A DNA stretch of 8,388 nt from DASUPK01 sp036520315 (GTDB taxonomy: Bacteria > Actinomycetota > Thermoleophilia > Solirubrobacterales > 70-9), in the NCBI GenBank assembly GCA_036520315.1, contig DATDJZ010000003.1, forward strand, positions 1 through 8,388. The letters are read 5' to 3'. The notes below the pieces were generated by a model. It did not search any database. It was not told where the DNA came from and saw only the letters and a program-made list of their open reading frames with translations. Each line of letters opens with the position of its first letter. Positions within the stretch are counted from its first letter, which is position 1. Shown here piece by piece: positions 1 to 6,700 of this stretch. Position numbers and translations under genes: made by a program.

Positions 1-55
1 GTCAGCTACAGTAGCACACTGACTAAGACCTAGTGAAGTCAGCTACACTGAGGGC
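1..55 (+). promoter_or_regulatory. Promoter and repeated operator-like motif of the HxlR gene
   Basis: A 12-bp motif, GTCAGCTACAST, occurs at 1-12 and again at 38-49 with one difference. Both copies sit in inverted-repeat context: GTCAG (1-5) faces CTGAC (19-23), and TCAG (39-42) faces CTGA (48-51). A TANNNT -10 hexamer, TACACT (44-49), ends 6 bp before the ATG at 56, and CTGACT (19-24) is a possible -35 with a long 19-bp spacer. This would give a leaderless mRNA, which fits the lack of a usefully spaced Shine-Dalgarno. The second motif copy covers the -10, as expected for autorepression. The binding protein is inferred, not shown. Confidence 0.45.
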
Positions 56-556
56 ATGGAAACCACCACCCTGCGCATGACCGGAGAGCTCGACCCGCGC
101 GACGGCTGGTCCGCCGGGGCGAACTGCACGATCGCCAAGAGCGTCGAGCTCCTCTCCACCAGATCCGCCTTCCTGCTGATGCGCGAGGCGTTCTACGGCG
201 CGACACGCTTCGAGGAGTTCGTCCGACGCGCCGAGCTCAGCGAGCCGGCCGCCTCCGCGCGACTGCACGAGCTCGTCGAGCACGGACTACTCGAGCTCGA
301 GCCCTACCGGGAGCCCGGACAACGCACGCGGAATCGCTACCTCCTCACCGAGAAGGGCGCCGATCTCTTCCCGGTGATCGTCAGCCTGAGGCAGTGGGGC
401 AACCGCTGGCTCAGCGACACCGGCGGGCCGACCAAGCTGCTGCACCGGGGATGCGGCGCCGTCGTTCGGGCCGAGCTGCGCTGCGAGCACGGCCACAAGG
501 TTGCGCTAGCCGATCTAGACCTCGCAGCGACCAACGCGGATTCTCAGGCCGATTAG
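56..556 (+). CDS. HxlR-family winged-helix transcriptional regulator
   Basis: This 166-residue protein has the HxlR layout. A conserved N-terminal Cys lies at residue 24 (NCTIAKSVELL). The helix-turn-helix spans about 47-75 (GATRFEEFVRRAELSEPAASARLHEL, given here only as its span), and a beta-wing lies at about 78-97, ending RNRYLLTEKG. A C-terminal dimer helix follows, then a tail with Cys133 and Cys143 (RGCG, CEHGH). In YodB, HypR and QorR, all HxlR members, the equivalent N-terminal Cys senses electrophiles or oxidants, so redox sensing is plausible but unproven. The ATG at 56 is preferred because it places the whole domain and fits a leaderless promoter; an in-frame ATG at 77 (codon 8) is the alternative. 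A repeated motif upstream suggests autoregulation. The target is unknown. The gene lies outside the tRNA-repeat-bounded block, 49 bp from its left edge. Confidence 0.9.
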   Translation: METTTLRMTGELDPRDGWSAGANCTIAKSVELLSTRSAFLLMREAFYGATRFEEFVRRAELSEPAASARLHELVEHGLLELEPYREPGQRTRNRYLLTEKGADLFPVIVSLRQWGNRWLSDTGGPTKLLHRGCGAVVRAELRCEHGHKVALADLDLAATNADSQAD

Positions 557-605
557 GGGTCCGCGCGTTCCCAGCATTTCGAAACGAGAGATTTGCAGGG
601 AGTTC

Positions 606-664
606 GATGCCGGAGGAGGGACTCGAACCCCCGACACGCGGATTATGATGACGGCGAGGAGGGG
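606..664. repeat. 59-bp direct repeat, copy 1 (left boundary of the 6.6-kb block)
   Basis: Positions 606-664 are identical to 7194-7252 in the same orientation, at an offset of 6588 bp. Identity stops sharply on the left (605 C versus 7193 G). On the right it decays: 665-702 still matches 7253-7290 at about 23 of 38 ungapped positions. About 41 bp of the repeat is tRNA 3' half on the minus strand; the remaining part, from about 650 to 664, is not tRNA. Because the copies share that extension, both derive from the same junction and not from two independent tRNA genes. Confidence 0.93.
608..649 (-). pseudogene. 3' half of a CAU-anticodon tRNA (Met or Ile2 type), att-like fragment, copy 1
   Basis: Read on the minus strand this is a tRNA from the anticodon loop to the discriminator. 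Loop ATCATAA lies at 649-643 with anticodon CAT, and the 3' anticodon stem TCCGC at 642-638. Then come variable GTGTC (637-633), T-stem GGGGG/CCCTC around loop TTCGAGT (632-616), acceptor strand CTCCGGC (615-609) and discriminator A (608). No CCA is encoded. The 5' anticodon stem should read GCGGA, but CCGTC is there, and no GCCGGAG acceptor strand occurs upstream, so this is a fragment. Tyrosine-recombinase elements commonly use exactly this part of a tRNA gene as attB. Elongator Met versus tRNA-Ile2 cannot be decided without the 5' half. Confidence 0.8.
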
Positions 665-995
665 GCGCCAGAGACCGAGTAGGCAGTCCTCAGGCACGCT
701 GAAGCGCCAGCGCTTCGAGATTCGAGTTGACGGGGAGCCGGCCGGCTTCACCGAGTACCGCCGCAGCCCCGGGCTGATCGCGTTCATTCACACCCTGACC
801 GATCCGCGCTTCGAGGGCCAGGGGCTCGGCACCCGACTGGTCACCGAGGCGCTCAGCGAGGTTCGTGGCGCGGGCCTCGCGGTCCTCCCATCCTGCCCGT
901 TCGTGCGTGCATGCATCGCGGACCACACCGGCGAGTACCTCGACCTCGTACCCGAGGGGTACCGCTCGGAGTTCGGTCTCCCGGCGAATGGCTGA
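645..995 (+). CDS. YjdJ-like GNAT-family N-acetyltransferase (COG2388 type)
   Basis: This 116-residue minimal GNAT protein is probably a small acyl-CoA-dependent acetyltransferase; its substrate is unknown. The core starts near residue 22 (RFEIRVDGEPAGFTEYR). The acetyl-CoA loop is RFEGQGLG (55-62), and a family-typical CPFVRACIADHTGEYLDLV stretch covers 84-102. In E. coli the homologue yjdJ sits beside the ferredoxin-like yjdI, and here the next gene is that partner. The ATG at 645 (or 648) lies inside the tRNA-derived repeat; in fact 645-647 is the complement of the CAU anticodon. No Shine-Dalgarno is suitably placed, and there is no other start codon before the core. Residues 1-21 therefore look foreign, as if recombination replaced the native 5' end. 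The stop overlaps the next gene's start by 8 bp, implying translational coupling. Confidence 0.82.
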   Translation: MMTARRGRQRPSRQSSGTLKRQRFEIRVDGEPAGFTEYRRSPGLIAFIHTLTDPRFEGQGLGTRLVTEALSEVRGAGLAVLPSCPFVRACIADHTGEYLDLVPEGYRSEFGLPANG

Positions 996-1305
996 CCCCC
1001 GAGACACCGTGACAACGCGCAAGCGCTATCGCGGCGAGGCCGTCGACGTCAGCTTCGACGGGGCGCGCTGCCGGCACGCGGCCGAGTGCCTGCGGGGGCT
1101 TCCCGCCGTCTTCGACGTGGGGCGCAGGCCGTGGATCGATCCGGACAGGGCGGGTCCCGATGAGCTGATGAGAGTGGTCGCGCGCTGCCCGACCGGCGCG
1201 CTCCGCACGCATCCCAAGTCCGGTCCTGAGGAGGAGCCTGCGGTTCCGACCGAGGTGACTGCCATTCCGGGCGGCCCACTGCTTTGCGAGCCGATCTACA
1301 TGTGA
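988..1305 (+). CDS. YjdI-like divergent ferredoxin (Fer4_19 mono-cluster Fe-S protein)
   Basis: This 105-residue cytosolic Fe-S protein carries the Fer4_19 pattern: KRYRGEAVDVSFD (12-24), Cys28-X5-Cys34, FDVGRRPWIDPD (42-53) and Cys67 in CPTGAL. Only three Cys fit the motif; Cys101 lies in a C-terminal linker. The cluster could be [3Fe-4S] or use a non-Cys fourth ligand. The role is presumably electron transfer or Fe-S sensing. The start ATG at 988 overlaps the upstream stop (ATGGCTGA); reading further upstream in this frame gives no homology. The linker PGGPLLCEPIYM resembles the hinge of Fer4_19-CDGSH fusion proteins, and the CDGSH gene follows at once with a GTGA overlap. This is therefore either a naturally split version or a fusion broken by a frameshift. 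Confidence 0.88.
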   Translation: MADPRDTVTTRKRYRGEAVDVSFDGARCRHAAECLRGLPAVFDVGRRPWIDPDRAGPDELMRVVARCPTGALRTHPKSGPEEEPAVPTEVTAIPGGPLLCEPIYM

Positions 1306-1430
1306 AGGCCGAAGGCGTCGATGAGCACGAGACCCGCGCGGCGCTCTGCTCATGCCGCAGCACGCGCAACGCGCCCTACTGCGATGGCAGCGGAACCTGC
1401 GCCGACTGGCCGCACCCGCGTCGCAAATAA
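1302..1430 (+). CDS. Minimal CDGSH-type Fe-S protein with the His ligand replaced by Gly
   Basis: This is a 42-codon frame starting with GTG at 1302, which overlaps the ferredoxin stop as GTGA. It encodes RAALCSCRSTRNAPYCDGSG followed by TCADWPHPRRK. The pattern Cys16-X-Cys18-X8-Cys27-Asp-Gly-Ser is diagnostic of CDGSH (mitoNEET-type [2Fe-2S]) domains. The fourth ligand, His, is Gly31 here; Cys33 or His38 might substitute, or the cluster may be lost or altered. No separate Shine-Dalgarno is needed if ribosomes terminate and reinitiate at GTGA. In many bacteria this domain is fused C-terminal to Fer4_19. A -1 frameshift at 1300-1305 would recreate that fusion, so a broken fusion gene or a sequencing error is the main alternative. 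Confidence 0.75.
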   Translation: MKAEGVDEHETRAALCSCRSTRNAPYCDGSGTCADWPHPRRK

Positions 1431-1568
1431 GGCGGCGCAGACAGTCAGGTCATGAATGGCACGAGGTCTGCCGGCATCGTCACGAAGGGCCGCAGGTCGC
1501 TGGACCAGGCGAGTGCCATAAAGGGGATACTCCGCCTCGAGGTATTAGGCATCACTCCTGAGGATCAA
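1431..1568 (+). promoter_or_regulatory. Leader region of the ABC exporter, with Shine-Dalgarno
   Basis: These 138 bp separate the Fe-S operon from the exporter. TGAGGA (1559-1564) sits 4 bp before the ATG at 1569 and is a good ribosome-binding site; it decides that start over the in-frame ATG at 1452, whose extra 39 residues resemble nothing. A weak promoter candidate is TGGACC (1501-1506) with GATACT (1525-1530), spacer 18 bp. No clear terminator for the upstream operon is seen, so readthrough into the exporter gene is possible. Confidence 0.4.
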
Positions 1569-3416
1569 ATGACCGTGGCGTCGCCCGCGCACCGGTCGGA
1601 GTCCCAAGAGCTGGGGCGCGGTCCGGCGATCCGGGTCGAGGGAGTCGCGAAGCGCTTCGGCGAAACGCAGGCGCTGGCGGGAGTCGATCTCGAGGTTCCG
1701 GAAGGAGCCGTCTTCGGTCTGCTCGGCCCGAACGGCGCGGGCAAGACCACCCTCGTTCGGATCCTTTCCACGCTCGTCCCGCCCGATTCGGGCCGAGCCG
1801 AGATCCTCGGCCAAGACGTCGCACAGGAGCCGGCGGCCATCCGCGAGCAGATCGCTCTGACCGGCCAGTTCGCTGCCGTCGACGAGCTGCTGACCGGGCG
1901 TGAGAACCTCGAGATGTTCGGGCGACTCTTCGACCTCTCCCGGAAAGAGGCGGCCGAACGCGCCGATCGGCTGCTCCGCGACTTCGATCTCGCCGATGCC
2001 GCCGACCGCCCGGCCCGGACCTACTCCGGGGGGATGCGACGGCGGCTCGACCTGTGCTCGAGCCTGCTGACGCGGCCCCGGATCCTCTTCCTCGACGAGC
2101 CGACAACCGGGCTCGACCCGCGCAGCCGCAACCAGATCTGGGCTGCGATCCGGGACCTCCAGCGCGGGGGCACCACGCTGCTCTTGACCACTCAGTACCT
2201 GGAGGAGGCCGATCAACTCGCCGAGCGGATCGCGGTGATCGACCACGGTCGGGTGATTGCCGCGGGCACGGGAAACGAGCTCAAGGAAAGGGTCGGCGGT
2301 CAGATCCTCGAGGTCGAGCTTGCGGACGTGTCCCAGCGCGAGCTCGCTCAGGAGGCGCTCACCCGGGTGGGCTGTGGAGATCCCGAGCCGGACGAGCGTC
2401 CGGACCGGCTGACGATGCCCGCCCCGCGGGACGGCCTCGAGCTGATTGAGGACGCCGCCGCGGAGCTACGCCATGAAGGGATCCGGGTCAGCGACCTCGG
2501 GCTCCGGGGGCCGACCCTCGACGACGTCTTCCTGCAGCTCACGGGGGCGCCTCCTGGGGAGGACGGCGACCGACCCGCCCGCGCCGCGGTCGATGGGGCC
2601 GGCGCGTTGGACGTCCCGCGGCCGCAGTGGCGGGTCCCATCACTGGAGAGCATGCGTGGATCAGTCAGGGATGCGGTCGTCGTCACCGTCCGCAACCTGC
2701 GCCACTTCATCCGGGAGCCGGGCCTGCTGCTCTTCTCGACCATCCAGCCGGTCATGTTCGTGCTGCTGTTCGTCTACGTGTTCGGCGGCGCGATCCAGGG
2801 CTCCCTGCCGGCCGGCGTCTCCTACGTCGACTTCCTGCTGCCGGGGATCTTCGTCCAATCGGTGGTCTTCCGGGCGACGCAGACCTCCGTCGGGCTCTCC
2901 CAGGACCTTCAGCGGGGGGTGATCGACCGCTTCCGCTCCATGCCGATGGCGCGTTCGGCCGTCCTCATCGGGAGAACCGCGGCGGACCTGGTGCGCAACA
3001 TCCTGATCATCCTGCTGATGATCGTCGTCGGCTACATCGTCGGCTTCCGGTTCGAGGGTGGCCTGGGAGGCGCGCTGGGCTGCATCGCGGTCGTCGCGCT
3101 CTTCGGCTTCGCGCTCAGCTGGATCTTCGCCTTCGTCGCGCTCACGGTCCGGGGCGCAGAGGCTGCGCAGTCGGCCGGCTTCGTCGTCACCTTCCCGCTG
3201 GTCTTTGCGAGCTCGATCTTCGTCCCCCTCGCCACGCTGCCCGGCTGGCTCGAGGCGATTGCCAAGGTGAGCCCGGTGACGCTGACCGCGGATGCCGCCC
3301 GCTCTCTGGCCTTGACCGGGACACCGGCATCCCTCGGAGGGGCGCTGGCCTGGACCTTCGGGCTGCTCGCGGTGTTCGTGCCGCTCTGCGTCTGGCGCTA
3401 TCGCCGGATGAGCTAG
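1569..3416 (+). CDS. ABC exporter half-pair fused in one chain: DrrA-like ATPase + ABC-2 permease
   Basis: This 615-residue inner-membrane exporter puts ATPase and permease in one chain. The ATPase domain spans about 19-330: Walker A GPNGAGKTT (53-61), Q-loop near Gln100, signature YSGGMRRRLDL (152-162), Walker B ILFLDEP (172-178), D-loop TGLD, and LLTTQYLEEAD (205-215), with Gln209 at the H-loop position as in DrrA-type proteins. A DrrA-like C-terminal region and an acidic, Pro-rich linker (about 332-365) follow. The permease begins near 375 with LRHFIREPG and has about six hydrophobic segments plus the DrrB-like motif GLSQDLQRGVIDRFRSMPMA. DrrAB exports anthracyclines; related fusions in actinomycetes are annotated as drug or lipid exporters. 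The substrate here is unknown. The domains usually lie on two genes. Start chosen from the Shine-Dalgarno at 1559-1564. Confidence 0.92.
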   Translation: MTVASPAHRSESQELGRGPAIRVEGVAKRFGETQALAGVDLEVPEGAVFGLLGPNGAGKTTLVRILSTLVPPDSGRAEILGQDVAQEPAAIREQIALTGQFAAVDELLTGRENLEMFGRLFDLSRKEAAERADRLLRDFDLADAADRPARTYSGGMRRRLDLCSSLLTRPRILFLDEPTTGLDPRSRNQIWAAIRDLQRGGTTLLLTTQYLEEADQLAERIAVIDHGRVIAAGTGNELKERVGGQILEVELADVSQRELAQEALTRVGCGDPEPDERPDRLTMPAPRDGLELIEDAAAELRHEGIRVSDLGLRGPTLDDVFLQLTGAPPGEDGDRPARAAVDGAGALDVPRPQWRVPSLESMRGSVRDAVVVTVRNLRHFIREPGLLLFSTIQPVMFVLLFVYVFGGAIQGSLPAGVSYVDFLLPGIFVQSVVFRATQTSVGLSQDLQRGVIDRFRSMPMARSAVLIGRTAADLVRNILIILLMIVVGYIVGFRFEGGLGGALGCIAVVALFGFALSWIFAFVALTVRGAEAAQSAGFVVTFPLVFASSIFVPLATLPGWLEAIAKVSPVTLTADAARSLALTGTPASLGGALAWTFGLLAVFVPLCVWRYRRMS

Positions 3417-3699
3417 AGCTTCCCTGCACGGGTGGGCCGGCGGGGACCTGGCCGATCAGTGTCTCTCGACGGAGTTCCGCTTTCCATGCAAAGCGGTGCC
3501 TTGCACCAGAGAAGTCTTGCGACTCCGTTTCGCGTGAAGCAGTCGGCGCCAAGGCGATCCGGTGTCGCTCTCGCCCCGACTAACGGGAATCGCCCTGATC
3601 GGGGCGATTCCCGTCTTCATGAGCGCGGCGCAGGACTGCGCGCCGGCGCCGCATTACCCGACGGCTACGAGTGAACCTTCATCGCTCATCGCCGCTTCG
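3417..3699. other. Intergenic region between convergent genes; structured, no supported gene
   Basis: This stretch has no credible coding frame. It holds a small fold candidate at 3469-3528: outer arms ACGGAGT and ACTCCGT, enclosing CCGCTTT (3477-3483) paired with AAAGCGG (3490-3496). It also holds the strong overlapping hairpins at 3571-3614. Its right end runs into a hydrolase gene stub. The sequence looks like debris of an older gene arrangement between the exporter and the carboxypeptidase. Confidence 0.5.
3571..3614. terminator. Probable bidirectional terminator hairpin with an overlapping alternative stem
   Basis: A perfect 13-bp stem pairs 3583-3595 (ACGGGAATCGCCC) with 3602-3614 around a 6-nt loop. 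Lying between convergent genes, it is the best candidate to end both transcripts, though no U-run follows on either strand. A second perfect 9-bp pairing, TCGCCCCGA (3571-3579) with TCGGGGCGA (3599-3607), shares the right arm and excludes the first. This is an attenuator-like geometry. Confidence 0.5.
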
Positions 3700-3747
3700 A
3701 CGGCCCCGATCAAGATCCACTACGAAGATCACGGCAGCGGGGGGTAG
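3700..3747 (+). pseudogene. N-terminal stub of an alpha/beta hydrolase (haloperoxidase-like)
   Basis: Fifteen codons read TAPIKIHYEDHGSGG and then TAG. This matches the start of the non-haem chloroperoxidase/alpha-beta hydrolase family, whose N-terminus typically reads PI-x-(I/L)-x-YEDHG-(S/T)-G before the oxyanion segment PVVLIHG. The similarity stops exactly in the G-run at 3739-3744, and the minus-strand carboxypeptidase stop begins at 3751, only 4 bp on. The rest of the hydrolase is missing from the window. The frame is open upstream to 3562, but nothing there is recognisable. This looks like a deletion or insertion breakpoint. Confidence 0.5.
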
Positions 3748-3748
3748 G

Positions 3749-6700
3749 TCACCGAAGCAGGTAGTCGACCACGCGGTCCATGATTTCATTGCGCGTGGCG
3801 CTGCCCGTGATGCCCTCGAAGCCGAAGCCCATGTAGACGCTGTCCGGCGTCGCGATGACCGCGCCCTCCTTGATCCCAAGACCGCCGCGGGGGGCCCAGT
3901 CGTTGCGGTTCGGCCCCTCGATTCCGTCCGCGTCCTCCGGGGCGCCGGAAACGGTCCAGCCGTCCATCTGATCTTCATCCTCCTCGAACGAGGTGCTGCC
4001 CTCACCCGTCGACACGTCGATGTCGTCGATGAAGACGCCTGGGAACTGCTGGAAGCCCCAGTCGCTCACCGAGCTGATCGAGACCTCCACCTGACGGCCC
4101 GCAAAGGCTGAGAGGTCAACCTGGAACTGCTGCCAGCCGGAGGAGCTGCCGTTCGCGGCGTTCCACTGACCGGGCGGACTGCCGATATTGCCCTCGTTGG
4201 AGCAGGTCCCGTCCGCAGGGTTGAAGGTCTGGTAGTGGTTGAGGAACGGGTGGAGCACGTTCGCCGCGTCGTCGGGATTGCTCCACCCGCCGGTGCAGGA
4301 CTGGTCGTTCGACAGGTCGCTGGTCGTGAGCCCGTTCTGGTCGGGCAGCGTGGTCCAGTCGTCCTGTCCGACCGTGTGCGCTTCGACGATCAGGTAGTCG
4401 AAGTCCTGCTCGAGGTTGAAGCTCGTCCAGAAGGACATGCTCGCCCCGCCCGCGGGGACGGTGATCGTCCGGGTCAGCCGCTTGTAGGCCTCGTCGGCGC
4501 GATTCGACCACATGAACGACTGCCCCGTGTGGGGGTCGAAGGGACCCGAGAGGCCGCTCAGGTACTCCGCCGCCGGCCGGCTGTCGAACTGCGGGAAGCT
4601 GTCCTCGGGGTCGGTCACCTGGAGGAAGTCGCCCGTCGCGATGAACGAGGAGTCGCTTCCCTGGTTCTGGGCACTGTCGGCGCCGTTACGGTCGAAGCTC
4701 AGACCGGTCAGCGGGTCATCGATCCCCGAAATGGCGAACGGTTCGCCGGTGTCCGGGTCGAGTCCGCCGTCAGGCGTCGTGATGGCCGCTCCGAACGAGT
4801 ACTCGATCGGATCGCCCTGAGAGTCACCGGACCCGTACAGAGCCAGGCAGCGCGCTTCGACAGCCTCGTCGGAGCTGCACTGCTGGTTCTCGAACGGGTC
4901 GTAGAGCTGAGTGCCGAGCGCCGGCGTGTACTGCTGCCCGGCCGACTGTCCCGTGTAGAGGACTCGGCCGCCCTCGTTGATGAAGTCGCGGACCTCGAGC
5001 AGCTCCTGCATGGCCAATCGCGACGCGTTGCCCGGGCCCCAACCCGGCTCCCGCGTGACGACGTCGTCGCCCGTGTACCAGAGGACCGCGTCGTAGTGGC
5101 TCAGGACTCCAAGGAGGTCCGGCGCCGTCCGGCCGTTCGCGTCGACGTCGTAGACGTCGAAGGGGACGCGGTCGGCGTTCAGAGCGTCGGTGTAGAAGGA
5201 GAGGTACTGAGGGGACGTCACCCCCGGCTTCGCTGGCGACGCGCCGGTGTAGTCCTCGGCCGACAGGACCAGGACGCGGTTGCCGCTGTCGGAGGCGACC
5301 GTGTAGGTGAACGAGTCGCTCCGCTGCCCACCGCCCTCGAACCAGACCTCGACGCTCTCCCCGGGCGCGGTGCCGGTCACGCTCCCGCGGACGACGTGGT
5401 AGTAGGCCCCCTCTCCGGGCCCGTAGTCGTCGCCGCCCTCCCATTCGCTCGTCGGTGCGCTTTGGGGAGGCCCGCCATTCACCCGGTAGCGCAGGGTGAC
5501 GTCACCGAGACCGCGGCTCGCCAGGACGCGGACCTCCTGAGGATCCCCATAGGAGACGTTGAACTTGAAGTCGAAGAGCGACGTCTGCCCGTTCTGCGCA
5601 TCGATCTCGTCGGCGTCGAGGTAGAACGGCTCCACCCCGATCCCGACCGGTGACTGCGGGTTCGCGGGATTCGCGGCGGATCTCGCCAGGCCGAGGTGGA
5701 AGGCGAGTGTCTTGTCGAACTCAGCCTGGATCAGGGCCTCGTCGTCGGGGAAAACGAACCCTGCCCCGGGGATCCCCTCGCCGAGCTCTGGGGTGAAGGC
5801 GACCGTGCCGGCGCTGGTGTCGGCGTAGTCGGTTGTTTCACCGTTGGTGACGTAAAGCGTGTCGGCTGACTGCCCCGGGTTGAAGCCCGGGATCGCGGGA
5901 TCCGCATCGGTTCCCCCCGTCGCGACGTAGAGCGGGTAGTCCGCGTCGAGCGTGCCCACCTGCCAGCCCTGCGGATAGAGCAGCCACTGGCCGTAGGAAT
6001 GCAGGTTGGACTGGAAGCGCGGCTTGATCCGGTTGATCAGCCCCTGCATCGCCTGCGTCTCCGGCTCGGACGCCTCGCCCGGGCCGCGGTAGGTCTCGTC
6101 GGCCGGATCCGGCGAGGAGCCCTCGTTGTCGAAGCCCCAGTGCTGGTCGAAGTTGCGATTCGGGTCGACGCCGTCGCTGATCGTGATGTGACCATCACCG
6201 TCGTTGTCCCGCAGGTTCTTGCGCCAGAGCCGCTCGTTGTCGAACGTGTACTGGTAGCCGTCCGGGTTCGCGGAGATCACGAACCACAGCTCCGTGTTCT
6301 TGAGCAGCCTCTTGATCTCTTTGTCGTTGGCCCGCCAGCGGTCGATGAAGTAGTGCAGGAGGCGCCGATTCACCTCGAGGCTGATCCACTCCCGGGCATG
6401 CTGGTTCGACGAGTAGAGGACGGCGGGGCGGGATGCGTCCGGGACCTCACGGGCGCCCTGGGTGACCTTCAAGGCGATCAGCTCACGGCCCTGATAGGTC
6501 TTCCCGAGCACCTCGAGCTTGACGAGCTGCGGGTTCTGACGGGCGACGCTGTAGAGCTCGTCGCGGATCCCTCCCGGCTCATCCCAGGACCGCCACACGT
6601 TGAATCCACCGGCGGCTTCGGCGGCCGCCTGCTGGGTCACCGTCTGGCCCTTCTTATTGCGCTTCAGTTCGATCGCCACCCCGGCGGCGGCGACCCTCGC

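Noticed and set aside
606..660. A short peptide ending in EGLEPPTRGL in front of the GNAT gene, and its twin at 7198-7236
   Set aside because: This is the well-known spurious translation of the reverse strand of a tRNA T-arm and anticodon arm.
1452..1568. A 39-codon N-terminal extension of the exporter
   Set aside because: No similarity to exporter N-termini and no Shine-Dalgarno at 1452, whereas ATG 1569 has a good one.
2627..3583. A 318-codon frame overlapping the exporter permease and running past its stop
   Set aside because: Out of frame with the permease, whose membrane segments and DrrB motif are convincing; composition Arg/Ala/Gly-rich.
4235..5653. A 472-codon open frame on the plus strand
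   Set aside because: It lies wholly antisense to the carboxypeptidase, whose motifs are clear; the product is Val/Arg/Glu-rich with no motif, a GC-bias shadow.
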